Shown in pieces: positions 24,259 to 36,987 of a stretch of DNA of 64,000 bases. Location of the stretch: the NCBI GenBank assembly GCA_037893245.1, contig JBAIAA010000778.1, forward strand, positions 395,161-459,160. Reading direction: 5' to 3'. The notes below the pieces were generated by a model. The model was given only the letters and a program-made list of their open reading frames with translations, ran no database searches and was not told the DNA's origin. Origin of the DNA: Crossaster papposus (Eukaryota > Echinodermata > Asteroidea > Velatida > Solasteridae). The first letter of the stretch is position 1. Each line of letters begins with the position of its first letter. The position numbers and the translations under genes are program-made.

Positions 24259-27149
24259 AAACACATGATGTGGGAACAAGCCCTCGAGTTAAATATGTAA
24301 AGGGAAAGAAGTGTGCATAAGAAATATGTAAAGGGAAAGAAGTGTGCATAAGAAATATGTAAAGGGAAAGAAGTGTGCATAAGAAATATGTAAAGGGAAA
24401 GAAGTGTGCATAAGAAATATGTAAAGGGAAAGAAGTGTGCATAAGAAATATGTAAAGGGAAAGAAGTGTGCATAAGAAATATGTAAAGGGAAAGAAGTGT
24501 GCATAAGAAATATGTAAAGGGAAAGAAGTGTGCATAAGAAATATGTAAAGGGAAAGAAGTGTGCATAAGAAATATGTAAAGGGAAAGAAGTGTGCATAAG
24601 AAATATGTAAAGGGAAAGAAGTGTGCATAAGAAATATGTAAAGGGAAAGAAGTGTGCATAAGAAATATGTAAAGGGAAAGAAGTGTGCATAAGAAATATG
24701 TAAAAGGAAAGAAGTGTGCATAAGAAATAAACACATGATGTGGGAACAAGCCCTCGAGTTAAATATGTAAAGGGAAAGAAGAAGTGTGCATAAGAAATAT
24801 GTAAAGGGAAAGAAGTGTGCATAAGAAATATGTAAAGGGAAAGAAGTGTGCATAAGAAATATGTAAAGGGAAAGAAGTGTGCATAAGAAATATGTAAAGG
24901 GAAAGAAGTGTGCATAAGAAATATGTAAAGGGAAAGAAGTGTGCATAAGAAATATGTAAAGGGAAAGAAGTGTGCATAAGAAATATGTAAAGGGAAAGAA
25001 GTGTGCATAAGAAATATGTAAAGAGAAAGAAGTGTGCATAAGAAATATGTAAAGGGAAAGAAGTGTGCATAAGAAATATGCAAAGGGAAAGAAGTGTGCA
25101 TAAGAAATATGTAAAGGGAAAGAAGTGTGCATAAGAAATATGTAAAGGGAAAGAAGTGTGCATAAGAAATATGTAAAGGGAAAGAAGTGTGCATAAGAAA
25201 TATGTAAAGGGAAAGAAGTGTGCATAAGAAATATGTAAAGGGAAAGAAGTGTGCATAAGAAATATGTAAAGGGAAAGAAGTGTGCATAAGAAATAAACAC
25301 ATGATGTGGGAACAAGCCCTCGAGTTAAATATGTAAAGGGAAAGAAGTGTGCATAAGAAATATGTAAAGGGAAAGAAGTGTGCATAAGAAATATGTAAAG
25401 GGAAAGAAGTGTGCATAAGAAATATGTAAAGGGAAAGAAGTGTGCATAAGAAATATGTAAAGGGAAAGAAGTGTGCATAAGAAATATGTAAAGGGAAAGA
25501 AGTGTGCATAAGAAATATGTAAAGGGAAAGAAGTGTGCATAAGAAATATGTAAAGGGAAAGAAGTGTGCATAAGAAATATGTAAAGGGAAAGAAGTGTGC
25601 ATAAGAAATATGTAAAGGGAAAGAAGTGTGCATAAGAAATATGTAAAGGGAAAGAAGTGTGCATAAGAAATATGTAAAGGGAAAGAAGTGTGCATAAGAA
25701 ATATGTAAAGGGAAAGAAGTGTGCATAAGAAATATGTAAAAGGAAAGAAGTGTGCATAAGAAATAAACACATGATGTGGGAACAAGCCCTCGAGTTAAAT
25801 ATGTAAAGGGAAAGAAGAATTGTGCATAAGAAATATGTAAAGGGAAAGAAGTGTGCATAAGAAATATGTAAAGGGAAAGAAGTGTGCATAAGAAATATGT
25901 AAAGGGAAAGAAGTGTGCATAAGAAATATGTAAAGGGAAAGAAGTGTGCATAAGAAATATGTAAAGGGAAAGAAGTGTGCATAAGAAATATGTAAAGGGA
26001 AAGAAGTGTGCATAAGAAATATGTAAAGGGAAAGAAGTGTGCATAAGAAATATGTAAAGAGAAAGAAGTGTGCATAAGAAATATGTAAAGGGAAAGAAGT
26101 GTGCATAAGAAATATGCAAAGGGAAAGAAGTGTGCATAAGAAATATGTAAAGGGAAAGAAGTGTGCATAAGAAATATGTAAAGGGAAAGAAGTGTGCATA
26201 AGAAATATGTAAAGGGAAAGAAGTGTGCATAAGAAATATGTAAAGGGAAAGAAGTGTGCATAAGAAATATGTAAAGGGAAAGAAGTGTGCATAAGAAATA
26301 TGTAAAGGGAAAGAAGTGTGCATAAGAAATATGTAAAGGGAAAGAAGTGTGCATAAGAAATATGTAAAGGGAAAGAAGTGTGCATAAGAAATATGTAAAG
26401 GGAAAGAAGTGTGCATAAGAAATATGTAAAGGGAAAGAAGTGTGCATAAGAAATATGTAAAGGGAAAGAAGTGTGCATAAGAAATATGTAAAGGGAAAGA
26501 AGTGTGCATAAGAAATATGTAAAGGGAAAGAAGTGTGCATAAGAAATATGTAAAGGGAAAGAAGTGTGCATAAGAAATATGTAAAGGGAAAGAAGTGTGC
26601 ATAAGACATATGTAAAGGGAAAGAAGTGTGCATAAGAAATATGTAAAGGGAAAGAAGTGTGCATAAGAAATATGTAAAGGGAAAGAAGTGTGCATAAGAA
26701 ATATGTAAAGGGAAAGAAGTGTGCATAAGAAATATGTAAAGGGAAAGAAGTGTGCATAAGAAATATGTAAAGGGAAAGAAGTGTGCATAAGAAATATGTA
26801 AAGGGAAAGAAGTGTGCATAAGAAATATGTAAAGGGAAAGAAGTGTGCATAAGAAATAAACACATGATGTGGGAACAAGCCCTCGAGTTAAATATGTAAA
26901 GGGAAAGAAGAAGTGTGCATAAGAAATATGTAAAGGGAAAGAAGTGTGCATAAGAAATATGTAAAGGGAAAGAAGTGTGCATAAGAAATATGTAAAGGGA
27001 AAGAAGTGTGCATAAGAAATATGTAAAGGGAAAGAAGTGTGCATAAGAAATATGTAAAGGGAAAGAAGTGTGCATAAGAAATATGTAAAGGGAAAGAAGT
27101 GTGCATAAGAAATAAACACATGATGTGGGAACAAGCCCTCGAGTTAAAT
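24259..27149 (+). repeat. Block cluster with 1,036-bp higher-order repeat and 34-bp units
   Basis: Block cores are at 24262, 24732, 25298, 25768, 26861 and 27117. The pair 24262/24732 repeats as 25298/25768 (offset 1,036). The first monomer after cores 24732, 25768 and 26861 is 34 bp long through an extra GAA (GGAAAGAAGAAG near 24,775; GAAGAATTGTG near 25,813; GAAGAAGTG near 26,906). This explains spacings of 566, 1,093 and 256, each 3 bp above 67 + 31n. An AAAGAGAAAG unit followed two monomers later by ATATGCAAAG occurs near 25,021/25,080 and again near 26,058/26,117. Confidence 0.92.
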
Positions 27150-28735
27150 ATGTAAAGGGAAAGAAGTGTGCATAAGAAATATGTAAAGGGAAATAAGTGT
27201 GCATAAGAAATATGTAAAGGGAAAGAAGTGTGCATAAGAAATATGTAAAGGGAAAGAAGTGTGCATAAGAAATATGTAAAGGGAAAGAAGTGTGCATAAG
27301 AAATATGTAAAGGGAAAGAAGTGTGCATAAGAAATATGTAAAGGGAAAGAAGTGTGCATAAGAAATATGTAAAGGGAAAGAAGTGTGCATAAGAAATATG
27401 TAAAGGGAAAGAAGTGTGCATAAGAAATAAACACATGATGTGGGAACAAGCCCTCGAGTTAAATATGTAAAGGGAAAGAAGTGTGCATAAGAAATATGTA
27501 AAGGGAAAGAAGTGTGCATAAGAAATATGTAAAGGGAAAGAAGTGTGCATAAGAAATATGTAAAGGGAAAGAAGTGTGCATAAGAAATATGTAAAGGGAA
27601 AGAAGTGTGCATAAGAAATATGTAAAGGGAAAGAAGTGTGCATAAGAAATATGTAAAGGGAAAGAAGTGTGCATAAGAAATATGTAAAGGGAAAGAAGTG
27701 TGCATAAGAAATATGTAAAGGGAAAGAAGTGTGCATAAGAAATATGTAAAGGGAAAGAAGTGTGCATAAGAAATATGTAAAGGGAAAGAAGTGTGCATAA
27801 GAAATATGTAAAGGGAAAGAAGTGTGCATAAGAAATATGTAAAGGGAAAGAAGTGTGCATAAGAAATATGTAAAGGGAAAGAAGTGTGCATAAGAAATAT
27901 GTAAAGGGAAAGAAGTGTGCATAAGAAATATGTAAAGGGAAAGAAGTGTGCATAAGAAATATGTAAAGGGAAAGAAGTGTGCATAAGAAATATGTAAAGG
28001 GAAAGAAGTGTGCATAAGAAATATGTAAAGGGAAAGAAGTGTGCATAAGAAATATGTAAAGGGAAAGAAGTGTGCATAAGAAATATGTAAAGGGAAAGAA
28101 GTGTGCATAAGAAATATGTAAAGGGAAAGAAGTGTGCATAAGAAATATGTAAAGGGAAAGAAGTGTGCATAAGAAATATGTAAAGGGAAAGAAGTGTGCA
28201 TAAGAAATATGTAAAGGGAAAGAAGTGTGCATAAGAAATATGTAAAGGGAAAGAAGTGTGCATAAGAAATATGTAAAGGGAAATAAGTGTGCATAAGAAA
28301 TATGTAAAGGGAAAGAAGTGTGCATACGAAATATGTAAAGGGAAAGAAGTGTGCATAAGAAATATGTAAAGGGAAAGAAGTGTGCATAAGAAATATGTAA
28401 AGGGAAAGAAGTGTGCATAAGAAATATGTAAAGGGAAAGAAGTGTGCATAAGAAATATGTAAAGAGAAAGAAGTGTGCATAAGAAATATGTAAAGGGAAA
28501 GAAGTGTGCATAAGAAATATGTAAAGGGAAAGAAGTGTGCATAAGAAATATGTAAAGGGAAAGAAGTGTGCATAAGAAATATGTAAAGGGAAAGAAGTGT
28601 GCATAAGAAATATGTAAAGGGAAAGAAGTGTGCATAAGAAATATGTAAAGGGAAAGAAGTGTGCATAAGAAATATGTAAAGGGAAAGAAGTGTGCATAAG
28701 AAATATGTAAAGGGAAAGAAGTGTGCATAAGAAAT
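27150..28735 (+). repeat. Monomer run with one block
   Basis: One block core lies at 27432, followed by 1,307 bp (67 + 40 x 31) of plain monomers. The 315-bp spacing 27117-27432, followed by monomers and a nearby GGAAATAAG unit, resembles 23947-24262 (offset 3,170). Only scattered variants are seen otherwise: GGAAATAAG near 28,279, CATACG near 28,324 and AAAGAGAAAG near 28,453. Confidence 0.93.
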
Positions 28736-29515
28736 AAACACATGATGTGGGAACAAGCCCTCGAGTTAAATATGTAAAGGGAAAGAAGTGTGCATAAGAA
28801 ATATGTAAAGGGAAAGAAGTGTGCATAAGAAATATGTAAAGGGAAAGAAGTGTGCATACGAAATATGTAAAGGGAAAGAAGTGTGCATAAGAAATATGTA
28901 AAGGGAAAGAAGTGTGCATAAGATATATGTAAAGGGAAAGAAGTGTGCATAAGAAATATGTAAAGGGAAAGAAGTGTGCATAAGAAATATGTAAAGGGAA
29001 AGAAGTGTGCATAAGAAATATGTAAAAGGAAAGAAGTGTGCATAAGAAATATGTAAAGGGAAAGAAGTGTGCATTAGAAATATGTAAAGGAAAAGAAGTG
29101 TGCATAAGAAATATGTAAAGGGAAAGAAGTGTGCATAAGAAATATGTAAAGGGAAAGAAGTGTGCATACGAAATATGTAAAGGGAAAGAAGTGTGCATAA
29201 GAAATATGTAAAGGGAAAGAAGTGTGCATAAGAAATATGTAAAGGGAAAGAAGTGTGCATAAGAAATATGTAAAGGGAAAGAAGTGTGCATAAGAAATAT
29301 GTAAAGGGAAAGAAGTGTGCAAAAGAAATATGTAAAGGGAAAGAAGTGTGCATAAGAAATATGTAAAGGGAAAGAAGTGTGCATAAGAAATATGTAAAGG
29401 GAAAGAAGTGTGCATAAGAAATATGTAAAGGGAAAGAAGTGTGCATAAGAAATATGTAAAGGGAAAGAAGTGTGCATAAGAAATATGTAAAGGGAAAGAA
29501 GTGTGCATAAGAAAT
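28736..29515 (+). repeat. 780-bp higher-order repeat, copy 1
   Basis: This is 67 + 23 x 31 bp. Ordered markers are the block core at 28739, CATACG near 28,856, AGATATATG (28,921), AAAAGGAAAG near 29,024, GCATTAGAAA near 29,071, CATACG near 29,164 and GTGCAAAAG near 29,320. All recur 780 bp later in the adjacent copy. A private AAAGGAAAAG unit near 29,087 is absent from copy 2. Confidence 0.95.
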
Positions 29516-30233
29516 AAACACATGATGTGGGAACAAGCCCTCGAGTTAAATATGTAAAGGGAAAGAAGTGTGCATAAGAAATATGTAAAGGGAAAGAAGT
29601 GTGCATAAGAAATATGTAAAGGGAAAGAAGTGTGCATACGAAATATGTAAAGGGAAAGAAGTGTGCATAAGAAATATGTAAAGGGAAAGAAGTGTGCATA
29701 AGATATATGTAAAGGGAAAGAAGTGTGCATAAGAAATATGTAAAGGGAAAGAAGTGTGCATAAGAAATATGTAAAGGGAAAGAAGTGTGCATAAGAAATA
29801 TGTAAAAGGAAAGAAGTGTGCATAAGAAATATGTAAAGGGAAAGAAGTGTGCATTAGAAATATGTAAAGGGAAAGAAGTGTGCATAAGAAATATGTAAAG
29901 GGAAAGAAGTGTGCATAAGAAATATGTAAAGGGAAAGAAGTGTGCATACGAAATATGTAAAGGGAAAGAAGTGTGCATAAGAAATATGTAAAGGGAAAGA
30001 AGTGTGCATAAGAAATATGTAAAGGGAAAGAAGTGTGCATAAGAAATATGTAAAGGGAAAGAAGTGTGCATAAGAAATATGTAAAGGGAAAGAAGTGTGC
30101 AAAAGAAATATGTAAAGGGAAAGAAGTGTGCATAAGAAATATGTAAAGGGAAAGAAGTGTGCATAAGAAATATGTAAAGGGAAAGAAGTGTGCATAAGAA
30201 ATATGTAAAGGGAAAGAAGTGTGCATAAGAAAT
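29516..30233 (+). repeat. 780-bp higher-order repeat, copy 2 (two monomers shorter)
   Basis: This is directly adjacent to copy 1, with markers at core 29519, AGATATATG 29,701, GCATTAG near 29,851, CATACG near 29,944 and GTGCAAAAG near 30,100. It ends at the next block (core 30237) after 718 bp, exactly two monomers short of 780. This is a clear tandem duplication at the HOR level. Confidence 0.95.
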
Positions 30234-32240
30234 AAACACATGATGTGGGAACAAGCCCTCGAGTTAAATATGTAAAGGCAAAGAAGTGTGCATAAGAAAT
30301 ATGTAAAGGGAAAGAAGTGTGCATAAGAAATATGTAAAGGGAAAGAAGTGTGCATAAGAAATAAACACATGATGTGGGAACAAGCCCTCGAGTTAAACAT
30401 GTAAAGGGAAAGAAGTGTGCATAAGAAATATGTAAAGGGAAAGAAGTGTGCATAAGAAATATGTAAAGGGAAAGAAGTGTGCATAAGAAATATGTAAAGG
30501 GAAAGAAGTGTGCATAAGAAATATGTAAAGGGAAAGAAGTGTGCATAAGAAATATGTAAAGGGAAAGAAGTGTGCATAAGAAATATGTAAAGGGAAAGAA
30601 GTGTGCATATGAAATATGTAAAGGGAAAGAAGTGTGCATAAGAAATATGTAAAGGGAAAGAAGTGTGCATAAGAAATATGTAAAGGGAAAGAAGTGTGCA
30701 TAAGAAATATGTAAAGGGAAAGAAGTGTGCATAAGAAATATGTAAAGGGAAAGAAGTGTGCATAAGAAATATGTAAAGGGAAAGAAGTGTGCATAAGAAA
30801 TATGTAAAGGGAAAGAAGTGTGCATAAGAAATATGTAAAGGGAAAGAAGTGTGCATAAGAAATATGTAAAGGGAAAGAAGTGTGCATAAGAAATATGTAA
30901 AGGGAAAGAAGTGTGCATAAGAAATATGTAAAGGGAAAGAAGTGTGCATAAGAAATATGTAAAGGGAAAGAAGTGTGCATAAGAAATATGTAAAGGGAAA
31001 GAAGTGTGCATAAGAAATATGTAAAGGGAAAGAAGTGTGCATAAGAAATATGTAAAGGGAAAGAAGTGTGCATAAGAAATATGTAAAGGGAAAGAAGTGT
31101 GCATAAGAAATAAACACATGATGTCGGGACAAGCCCTCGAGTTAAATATGTAAAGGGAAAGAAGTGTGCATAAGAAATAATAAAGGGAAAGAAGTGTGCA
31201 TAAGAAATATGTAAAGGGAAAGAAGTGTGCATAAGAAATATGTAAAGGGAAAGAAGTGTGCATAAGAAATATGTAAAGGGAAAGAAGTGTGCCTAAGAAA
31301 TATGTAAAGGGAAAGAAGTGTGCATAAGAAATATGTAAAGGGAAAGAAGTGTGCATAAGAAATATGTAAAGGGAAAGAAGTGTGCATAAGAAATATGTAA
31401 AGGGAAAGAAGTGTGCATAAGAAATATGTAAAGGGAAAGAAGTGTGCATAAGAAATATGTAAAGGGAAAGAAGTGTGCATAAGAAATATGTAAAGGGAAA
31501 GAAGTGTGCATAAGAAATATGTAAAGGGAAAGAAGTGTGCATAAGAAATATGTAAAGGGAAAGAAGTGTGCATAAGAAATATGTAAAGGGAAAGAAGTGT
31601 GCATAAGAAATATGTAAAGGGAAAGAAGTGTGCATAAGAAATATGTAAAGGGAAAGAAGTGTGCATAAGAAATATGTAAAGGGAAAGAAGTGTGCATAAG
31701 AAATATGTAAAGGGAAAGAAGTGTGCATAAGAAATATGTAAAGGGAAAGAAGTGTGCATAAGAAATATGTAAAGGGAAAGAAGTGTGCATAAGAAATATG
31801 TAAAGGGAAAGAAGTGTGCATAAAAAATATGTAAAGGGAAAGAAGTGTGCATAAGAAATATGTAAAGGGAAAGAAGTGTGCATACGAAATATGTAAAGGG
31901 AAAGAAGTGTGCATAAGAAATAAAGACATGATGTGGGAACAAGCCCTCGAGTTAAATATGTAAAGGGAAAGAAGTGTGCATAAAAAATATGTAAAGGGAA
32001 AGAAGTGTGCATAAGAAATATGTAAAGGGAAAGAAGTGTGCATAAGAAATAAACACATGATGTGGGAACAAGCCCTCGAGTTAAATATGTAAAGGGAAAG
32101 AAGTGTGCATAAGAAATAAACACATGATGTGGGAACAAGCCCTCGAGTTAAATATGTAAAGGGAAAGAAGTGTGCATAAGAAATATGTAAAGGGAAAGAA
32201 GTGTGCATAAGAAATATATAAAGGGAAAGAAGTGTGCATA
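30234..32240 (+). repeat. ~4.2-kb higher-order repeat, copy 1
   Basis: Block cores are at 30237, 30366, 31115, 31925, 32054 and 32121. Diagnostic variants in order are AAAGGCAAAG after core 30237, GTTAAACATG after core 30366, block variant GATGTCGGGAC at 31115, a 30-bp AATAATAAAG unit near 31,178, GTGCCTAAG near 31,290, block variant AAAGACATG at 31925, a GCATAAAAAATATG unit just after it, and an AATATATAAAG unit near 32,212. The same order reappears at 34,403-36,520. Confidence 0.94.
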
Positions 32241-33531
32241 AGAAATATGTAAAGGGAAAGAAGTGTGCATAAGAAATATGTAAAGGGAAAGAAGTGTGCA
32301 TAAGAAATATGTAAAGGGAAAGAAGTGTGCATAAGAAATATGTAAAGGGAAAGAAGTGTGCATAAGAAATATGTAAAGGGAAAGAAGTGTGCATAAGAAA
32401 TAAACACATGATGTGGGAACAAGCCCTCGAGTTAAATATGTAAAGGGAAAGAAGTGTGCATAAGAAATATGTAAAGGGAAAGAAGTGTGCATAAGAAATA
32501 TGTAAAGGGAAAGAAGTGTGCATAAGAAATATGTAAAGGGAAAGAAGTGTGCATAAGAAATATGTAAAGGGAAAGAAGTGTGCATAAGAAATATGTAAAG
32601 GGAAAGAAGTGTGCATAAGAAATATGTAAAGGGAAAGAAGTGTGCATAAGAAATATGTAAAGGGAAAGAAGTGTGCATAAGAAATATGTAAAAGGAAAGA
32701 AGTGTGCATAAGAAATATGTAAAGGGAAAGAAGTGTGCATAAGAAATATGTAAAGGGAAAGAAGTGTGCATAAGAAATATGTAAAGGGAAAGAAGTGTGC
32801 ATAAGAAATATGTAAAGGGAAAGAAGTGTGCATACGAAATATGTAAAGGGAAAGAAGTGTGCATAAGAAATATGTAAAGGGAAAGAAGTGTGCATAAGAA
32901 ATATGTAAAGGGAAAGAAGTGTGCATAAGAAATATTTAAAGGGAAAGAAGTGTGCATAAGAAATATGTAAAGGGAAAGAAGTGTGCATAAGAAATATGTA
33001 AAGGGAAAGAAGTGTGCATAAGAAATATGTAAAGGGAAAGAAGTGTGCATAAGAAATATGTAAAGGGAAAGAAGTGTGCATAAGAAATATGTAAAGGGAA
33101 AGAAGTGTGCATAAGAAATATGTAAAGGGAAAGAAGTGTGCATAAGAAATATGTAAAGGGAAAGAAGTGTGCATAAGAAATATGTAAAGGGAAAGAAGTG
33201 TGCATAAGAAATATGTAAATGGAAAGAAGTGTGCATAAGAAATAATAAAGGGAAAGAAGTGTGCATAAGAAATATGTAAAGGGAAAGAAGTGTGCATAAG
33301 AAATATGTAAAGGGAAAGAAGTGTGCATAAGAAATATGTAAAGGGAAAGAAGTGTGCATAAGAAATAAACACATGATGTGGGAACAAGCCCTCGAGTTAA
33401 ATATGTAAAGGGAAAGAAGTGTGCATAAGAAATATGTAAAGGGAAAGAAGTGTGCATAAGAAATAAACACATGATGTGGGAACAAGCCCTCGAGTTAAAT
33501 ATGTAAAGGGAAAGAAGTGTGCATAAGAAAT
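32241..33531 (+). repeat. Block-poor monomer run with clustered blocks at its end
   Basis: Block cores are at 32405, 33370 and 33468, with 33535 just beyond. The 965-bp run between 32405 and 33370 has scattered variants, including AAAAGGAAAG near 32,690, CATACG near 32,833, AAATATTTAAAG near 32,934 and AAATGGAAAG near 33,217, and one 30-bp AATAATAAAG unit near 33,242. Cores 33370, 33468 and 33535 are 98 and 67 bp apart, so 67-bp units are almost directly tandem here. Confidence 0.93.
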
Positions 33532-34402
33532 AAACACATGATGTGGGAACAAGCCCTCGAGTTAAATATGTAAAGGGAAAGAAGTGTGCATAAGAAATAT
33601 GTAAAGGGAAAGAAGTGTGCATAAGAAATATATAAAGGGAAAGAAGTGTGCATAAGAAATATGTAAAGGGAAAGAAGTGTGCATAAGAAATATGTAAAGG
33701 GAAAGAAGTGTGCATAAGAATTATGTAAAGGTAAAGAAGTGTGCATAAGAAATATGTAAAGGGAAAGAAGTGTGCATAAGAAATAATAAAGGGAAAGAAG
33801 TGTGCATAAGAAATATGTAAAGGGAAAGAAGTGTGCATAAGAAATATGTAAAGGGAAAGAAGTGTGCATAAGAAATATGTAAATGGAAAGAAGTGTGCAT
33901 AAGAAATATGTAAAGGGAAAGAAGTGTGCATAAGAAATAATAAAGGGAAAGAAGTGTGCATAAGAAATATGTAAAGGGAAAGAAGTGTGCATAAGAAATA
34001 TGTAAAGGGAAAGAAGTGTGCATAATGAATATGTAAAGGGAAAGAAGTGTGCATAAGAAATATGTAAAGGGAAAGAAGTGTGCATAAGAAATATGTAAAG
34101 GGAAAGAAGTGTGCATAAGAAATATGTAAAGGGAAAGAAGTGTGCATAATAAATATGTAAAGGGAAAGAAGTGTGCATAAGAAATATGTAAAGGGAAAGA
34201 AGTGTGCATAAGAAATATGTAAAGGGAAAGAAGTGTGCATAAGAAATATGTAAAGGGAAAGAAGTGTGCATAAGAAATATGTAAAGGGAAAGAAGTGTGC
34301 ATAAGAAATATGTAAAGGGAAAGAAGTGTGCATAAGAAATATGTAAAGGGAAAGAAGTGTGCATAAGAAATATGTAAAGGGAAAGAAGTGTGCATAAGAA
34401 AT
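33532..34402 (+). repeat. 871-bp cassette, copy 1 (offset 3,456 to copy 2)
   Basis: The cassette runs from block core 33535 to the next core at 34406 (871 bp). It carries AATATATAAAG near 33,628, ATTATGTAAAGGTAAAG near 33,720, two 30-bp AATAATAAAG units near 33,784 and 33,936 separated by an AAATGGAAAG unit, and CATAATGAAT near 34,022. All of these recur 3,456 bp downstream. Confidence 0.94.
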
Positions 34403-36520
34403 AAACACATGATGTGGGAACAAGCCCTCGAGTTAAATATGTAAAGGCAAAGAAGTGTGCATAAGAAATATGTAAAGGGAAAGAAGTGTGCATAAGAAAT
34501 ATGTAAAGGGAAAGAAGTGTGCATAAGAAATAAACACATGATGTGGGAACAAGCCCTCGAGTTAAACATGTAAAGGGAAAGAAGTGTGCATAAGAAATAT
34601 GTAAAGGGAAAGAAGTGTGCATAAGAAATATGTAAAGGGAAAGAAGTGTGCATAAGAAATAAACACATGATGTGGGAACAAGCCCTCGAGTTAAACATGT
34701 AAAGGGAAAGAAGTGTGCATAAGAAATATGTAAAGGGAAAGAAGTGTGCATAAGAAATATGTAAAGGGAAAGAAGTGTGCATAAGAAATATGTAAAGGGA
34801 AAGAAGTGTGCATAAGAAATATGTAAAGGGAAAGAAGTGTGCATAAGAAATATGTAAAGGGAAAGAAGTGTGCATAAGAAATATGTAAAGGGAAAGAAGT
34901 GTGCATAAGAAATATGTAAAGGGAAAGAAGTGTGCATAAGAAATATGTAAAGGGAAAGAAGTGTGCATAAGAAATATGTAAAGGGAAAGAAGTGTGCATA
35001 AGAAATATGTAAAGGGAAAGAAGTGTGCATAAGAAATATGTAAAGGGAAAGAAGTGTGCATAAGAAATATGTAAAGGGAAAGAAGTGTGCATAAGAAATA
35101 TGTAAAGGGAAAGAAGTGTGCATAAGAAATATGTAAAGGGAAAGAAGTGTGCATAAGAAATATGTAAAGGGAAAGAAGTGTGCATAAGAAATATGTAAAG
35201 GGAAAGAAGTGTGCATAAGAAATATGTAAAGGGAAAGAAGTGTGCATAAGAAATATGTAAAGGGAAAGAAGTGTGCATAAGAAATATGTAAAGGGAAAGA
35301 AGTGTGCATAAGAAATATGTAAAGGGAAAGAAGTGTGCATAAGAAATATGTAAAGGGAAAGAAGTGTGCATAAGAAATAAACACATGATGTCGGGACAAG
35401 CCCTCGAGTTAAATATGTAAAGGGAAAGAAGTGTGCATAAGAAATAATAAAGGGAAAGAAGTGTGCATAAGAAATATGTAAAGGGAAAGAAGTGTGCATA
35501 AGAAATATGTAAAGGGAAAGAAGTGTGCATAAGAAATATGTAAAGGGAAAGAAGTGTGCCTAAGAAATATGTAAAGGGAAAGAAGTGTGCATAAGAAATA
35601 TGTAAAGGGAAAGAAGTGTGCATAAGAAATATGTAAAGGGAAAGAAGTGTGCATAAGAAATATGTAAAGGGAAAGAAGTGTGCATAAGAAATATGTAAAG
35701 GGAAAGAAGTGTGCATAAGAAATATGTAAAGGGAAAGAAGTGTGCATAAGAAATATGTAAAGGGAAAGAAGTGTGCATAAGAAATATGTAAAGGGAAAGA
35801 AGTGTGCATAAGAAATATGTAAAGGGAAAGAAGTGTGCATAAGAAATATGTAAAGGGAAAGAAGTGTGCATAAGAAATATGTAAAGGGAAAGAAGTGTGC
35901 ATAAGAAATATGTAAAGGGAAAGAAGTGTGCATAAGAAATATGTAAAGGGAAAGAAGTGTGCATAAGAAATATGTAAAGGGAAAGAAGTGTGCATAAGAA
36001 ATATGTAAAGGGAAAGAAGTGTGCATAAGAAATATGTAAAGGGAAAGAAGTGTGCATAAGAAATATGTAAAGGGAAAGAAGTGTGCATAAGAAATATGTA
36101 AAGGGAAAGAAGTGTGCATAAAAAATATGTAAAGGGAAAGAAGTGTGCATAAGAAATATGTAAAGGGAAAGAAGTGTGCATAAGAAATATGTAAAGGGAA
36201 AGAAGTGTGCATAAGAAATAAAGACATGATGTGGGAACAAGCCCTCGAGTTAAATATGTAAAGGGAAAGAAGTGTGCATAAAAAATATGTAAAGGGAAAG
36301 AAGTGTGCATAAGAAATATGTAAAGGGAAAGAAGTGTGCATAAGAAATAAACACATGATGTGGGAACAAGCCCTCGAGTTAAATATGTAAAAGGAAAGAA
36401 GTGTGCATAAGAAATAAACACATGATGTGGGAACAAGCCCTCGAGTTAAATATGTAAAGGGAAAGAAGTGTGCATAAGAAATATGTAAAGGGAAAGAAGT
36501 GTGCATAAGAAATATATAAA
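34403..36520 (+). repeat. ~4.2-kb higher-order repeat, copy 2
   Basis: Block cores are at 34406, 34535, 34664, 35382, 36223, 36352 and 36419. This matches 30,234-32,240 at offset 4,169 for the first two cores and 4,298 after core 34664. The change is one extra 129-bp module (34535-34664), whose GTTAAACATG junction is also duplicated (34,562 and 34,691). The GATGTCGGGAC block variant recurs at 35382 and AAAGACATG at 36223. The 30-bp unit near 35,446 and GTGCCTAAG near 35,558 also recur. Confidence 0.94.
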
Positions 36521-36987
36521 GGGAAAGAAGTGTGCATAAGAAATATGTAAAGGGAAAGAAGTGTGCATAAGAAATATGTAAAGGGAAAGAAGTGTGCATA
36601 AGAAATATGTAAAGGGAAAGAAGTGTGCATAAGAAATATGTAAAGGGAAAGAAGTGTGCATAAGAAATAATAAAGGGAAAGAGGTGTGCATAAGAAATAT
36701 GTAAAGGGAAAGAAGTGTGCATAAGAAATATGTAAAGGGAAAGAAGTGTGCATAAGAAATATGTAAAGGGAAAGAAGTGTGCATAAGAAATAAACACATG
36801 ATGTGGGAACAAGCCCTCGAGTTAAATATGTAAAGGGAAAGAAGTGTGCATAAGAAATATGTAAAGGGAAAGAAGTGTGCATAAGAAATATGTAAAGGGA
36901 AAGAAGTGTGCATAAGAAATAAACACATGATGTGGGAACAAGCCCTCGAGTTAAATATGTAAAGGGAAAGAAGTGTGCATAAGAAAT
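36521..36987 (+). repeat. Monomer run with 129- and 67-bp spaced blocks
   Basis: Block cores at 36795 and 36924 are followed by 36991 (spacings 129 and 67). A 30-bp AATAATAAAG unit lies near 36,667 and is directly followed by GGAAAGAGGTG. The same 129 + 67 arrangement also occurs at 31925/32054/32121 and 36223/36352/36419. Confidence 0.92.
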
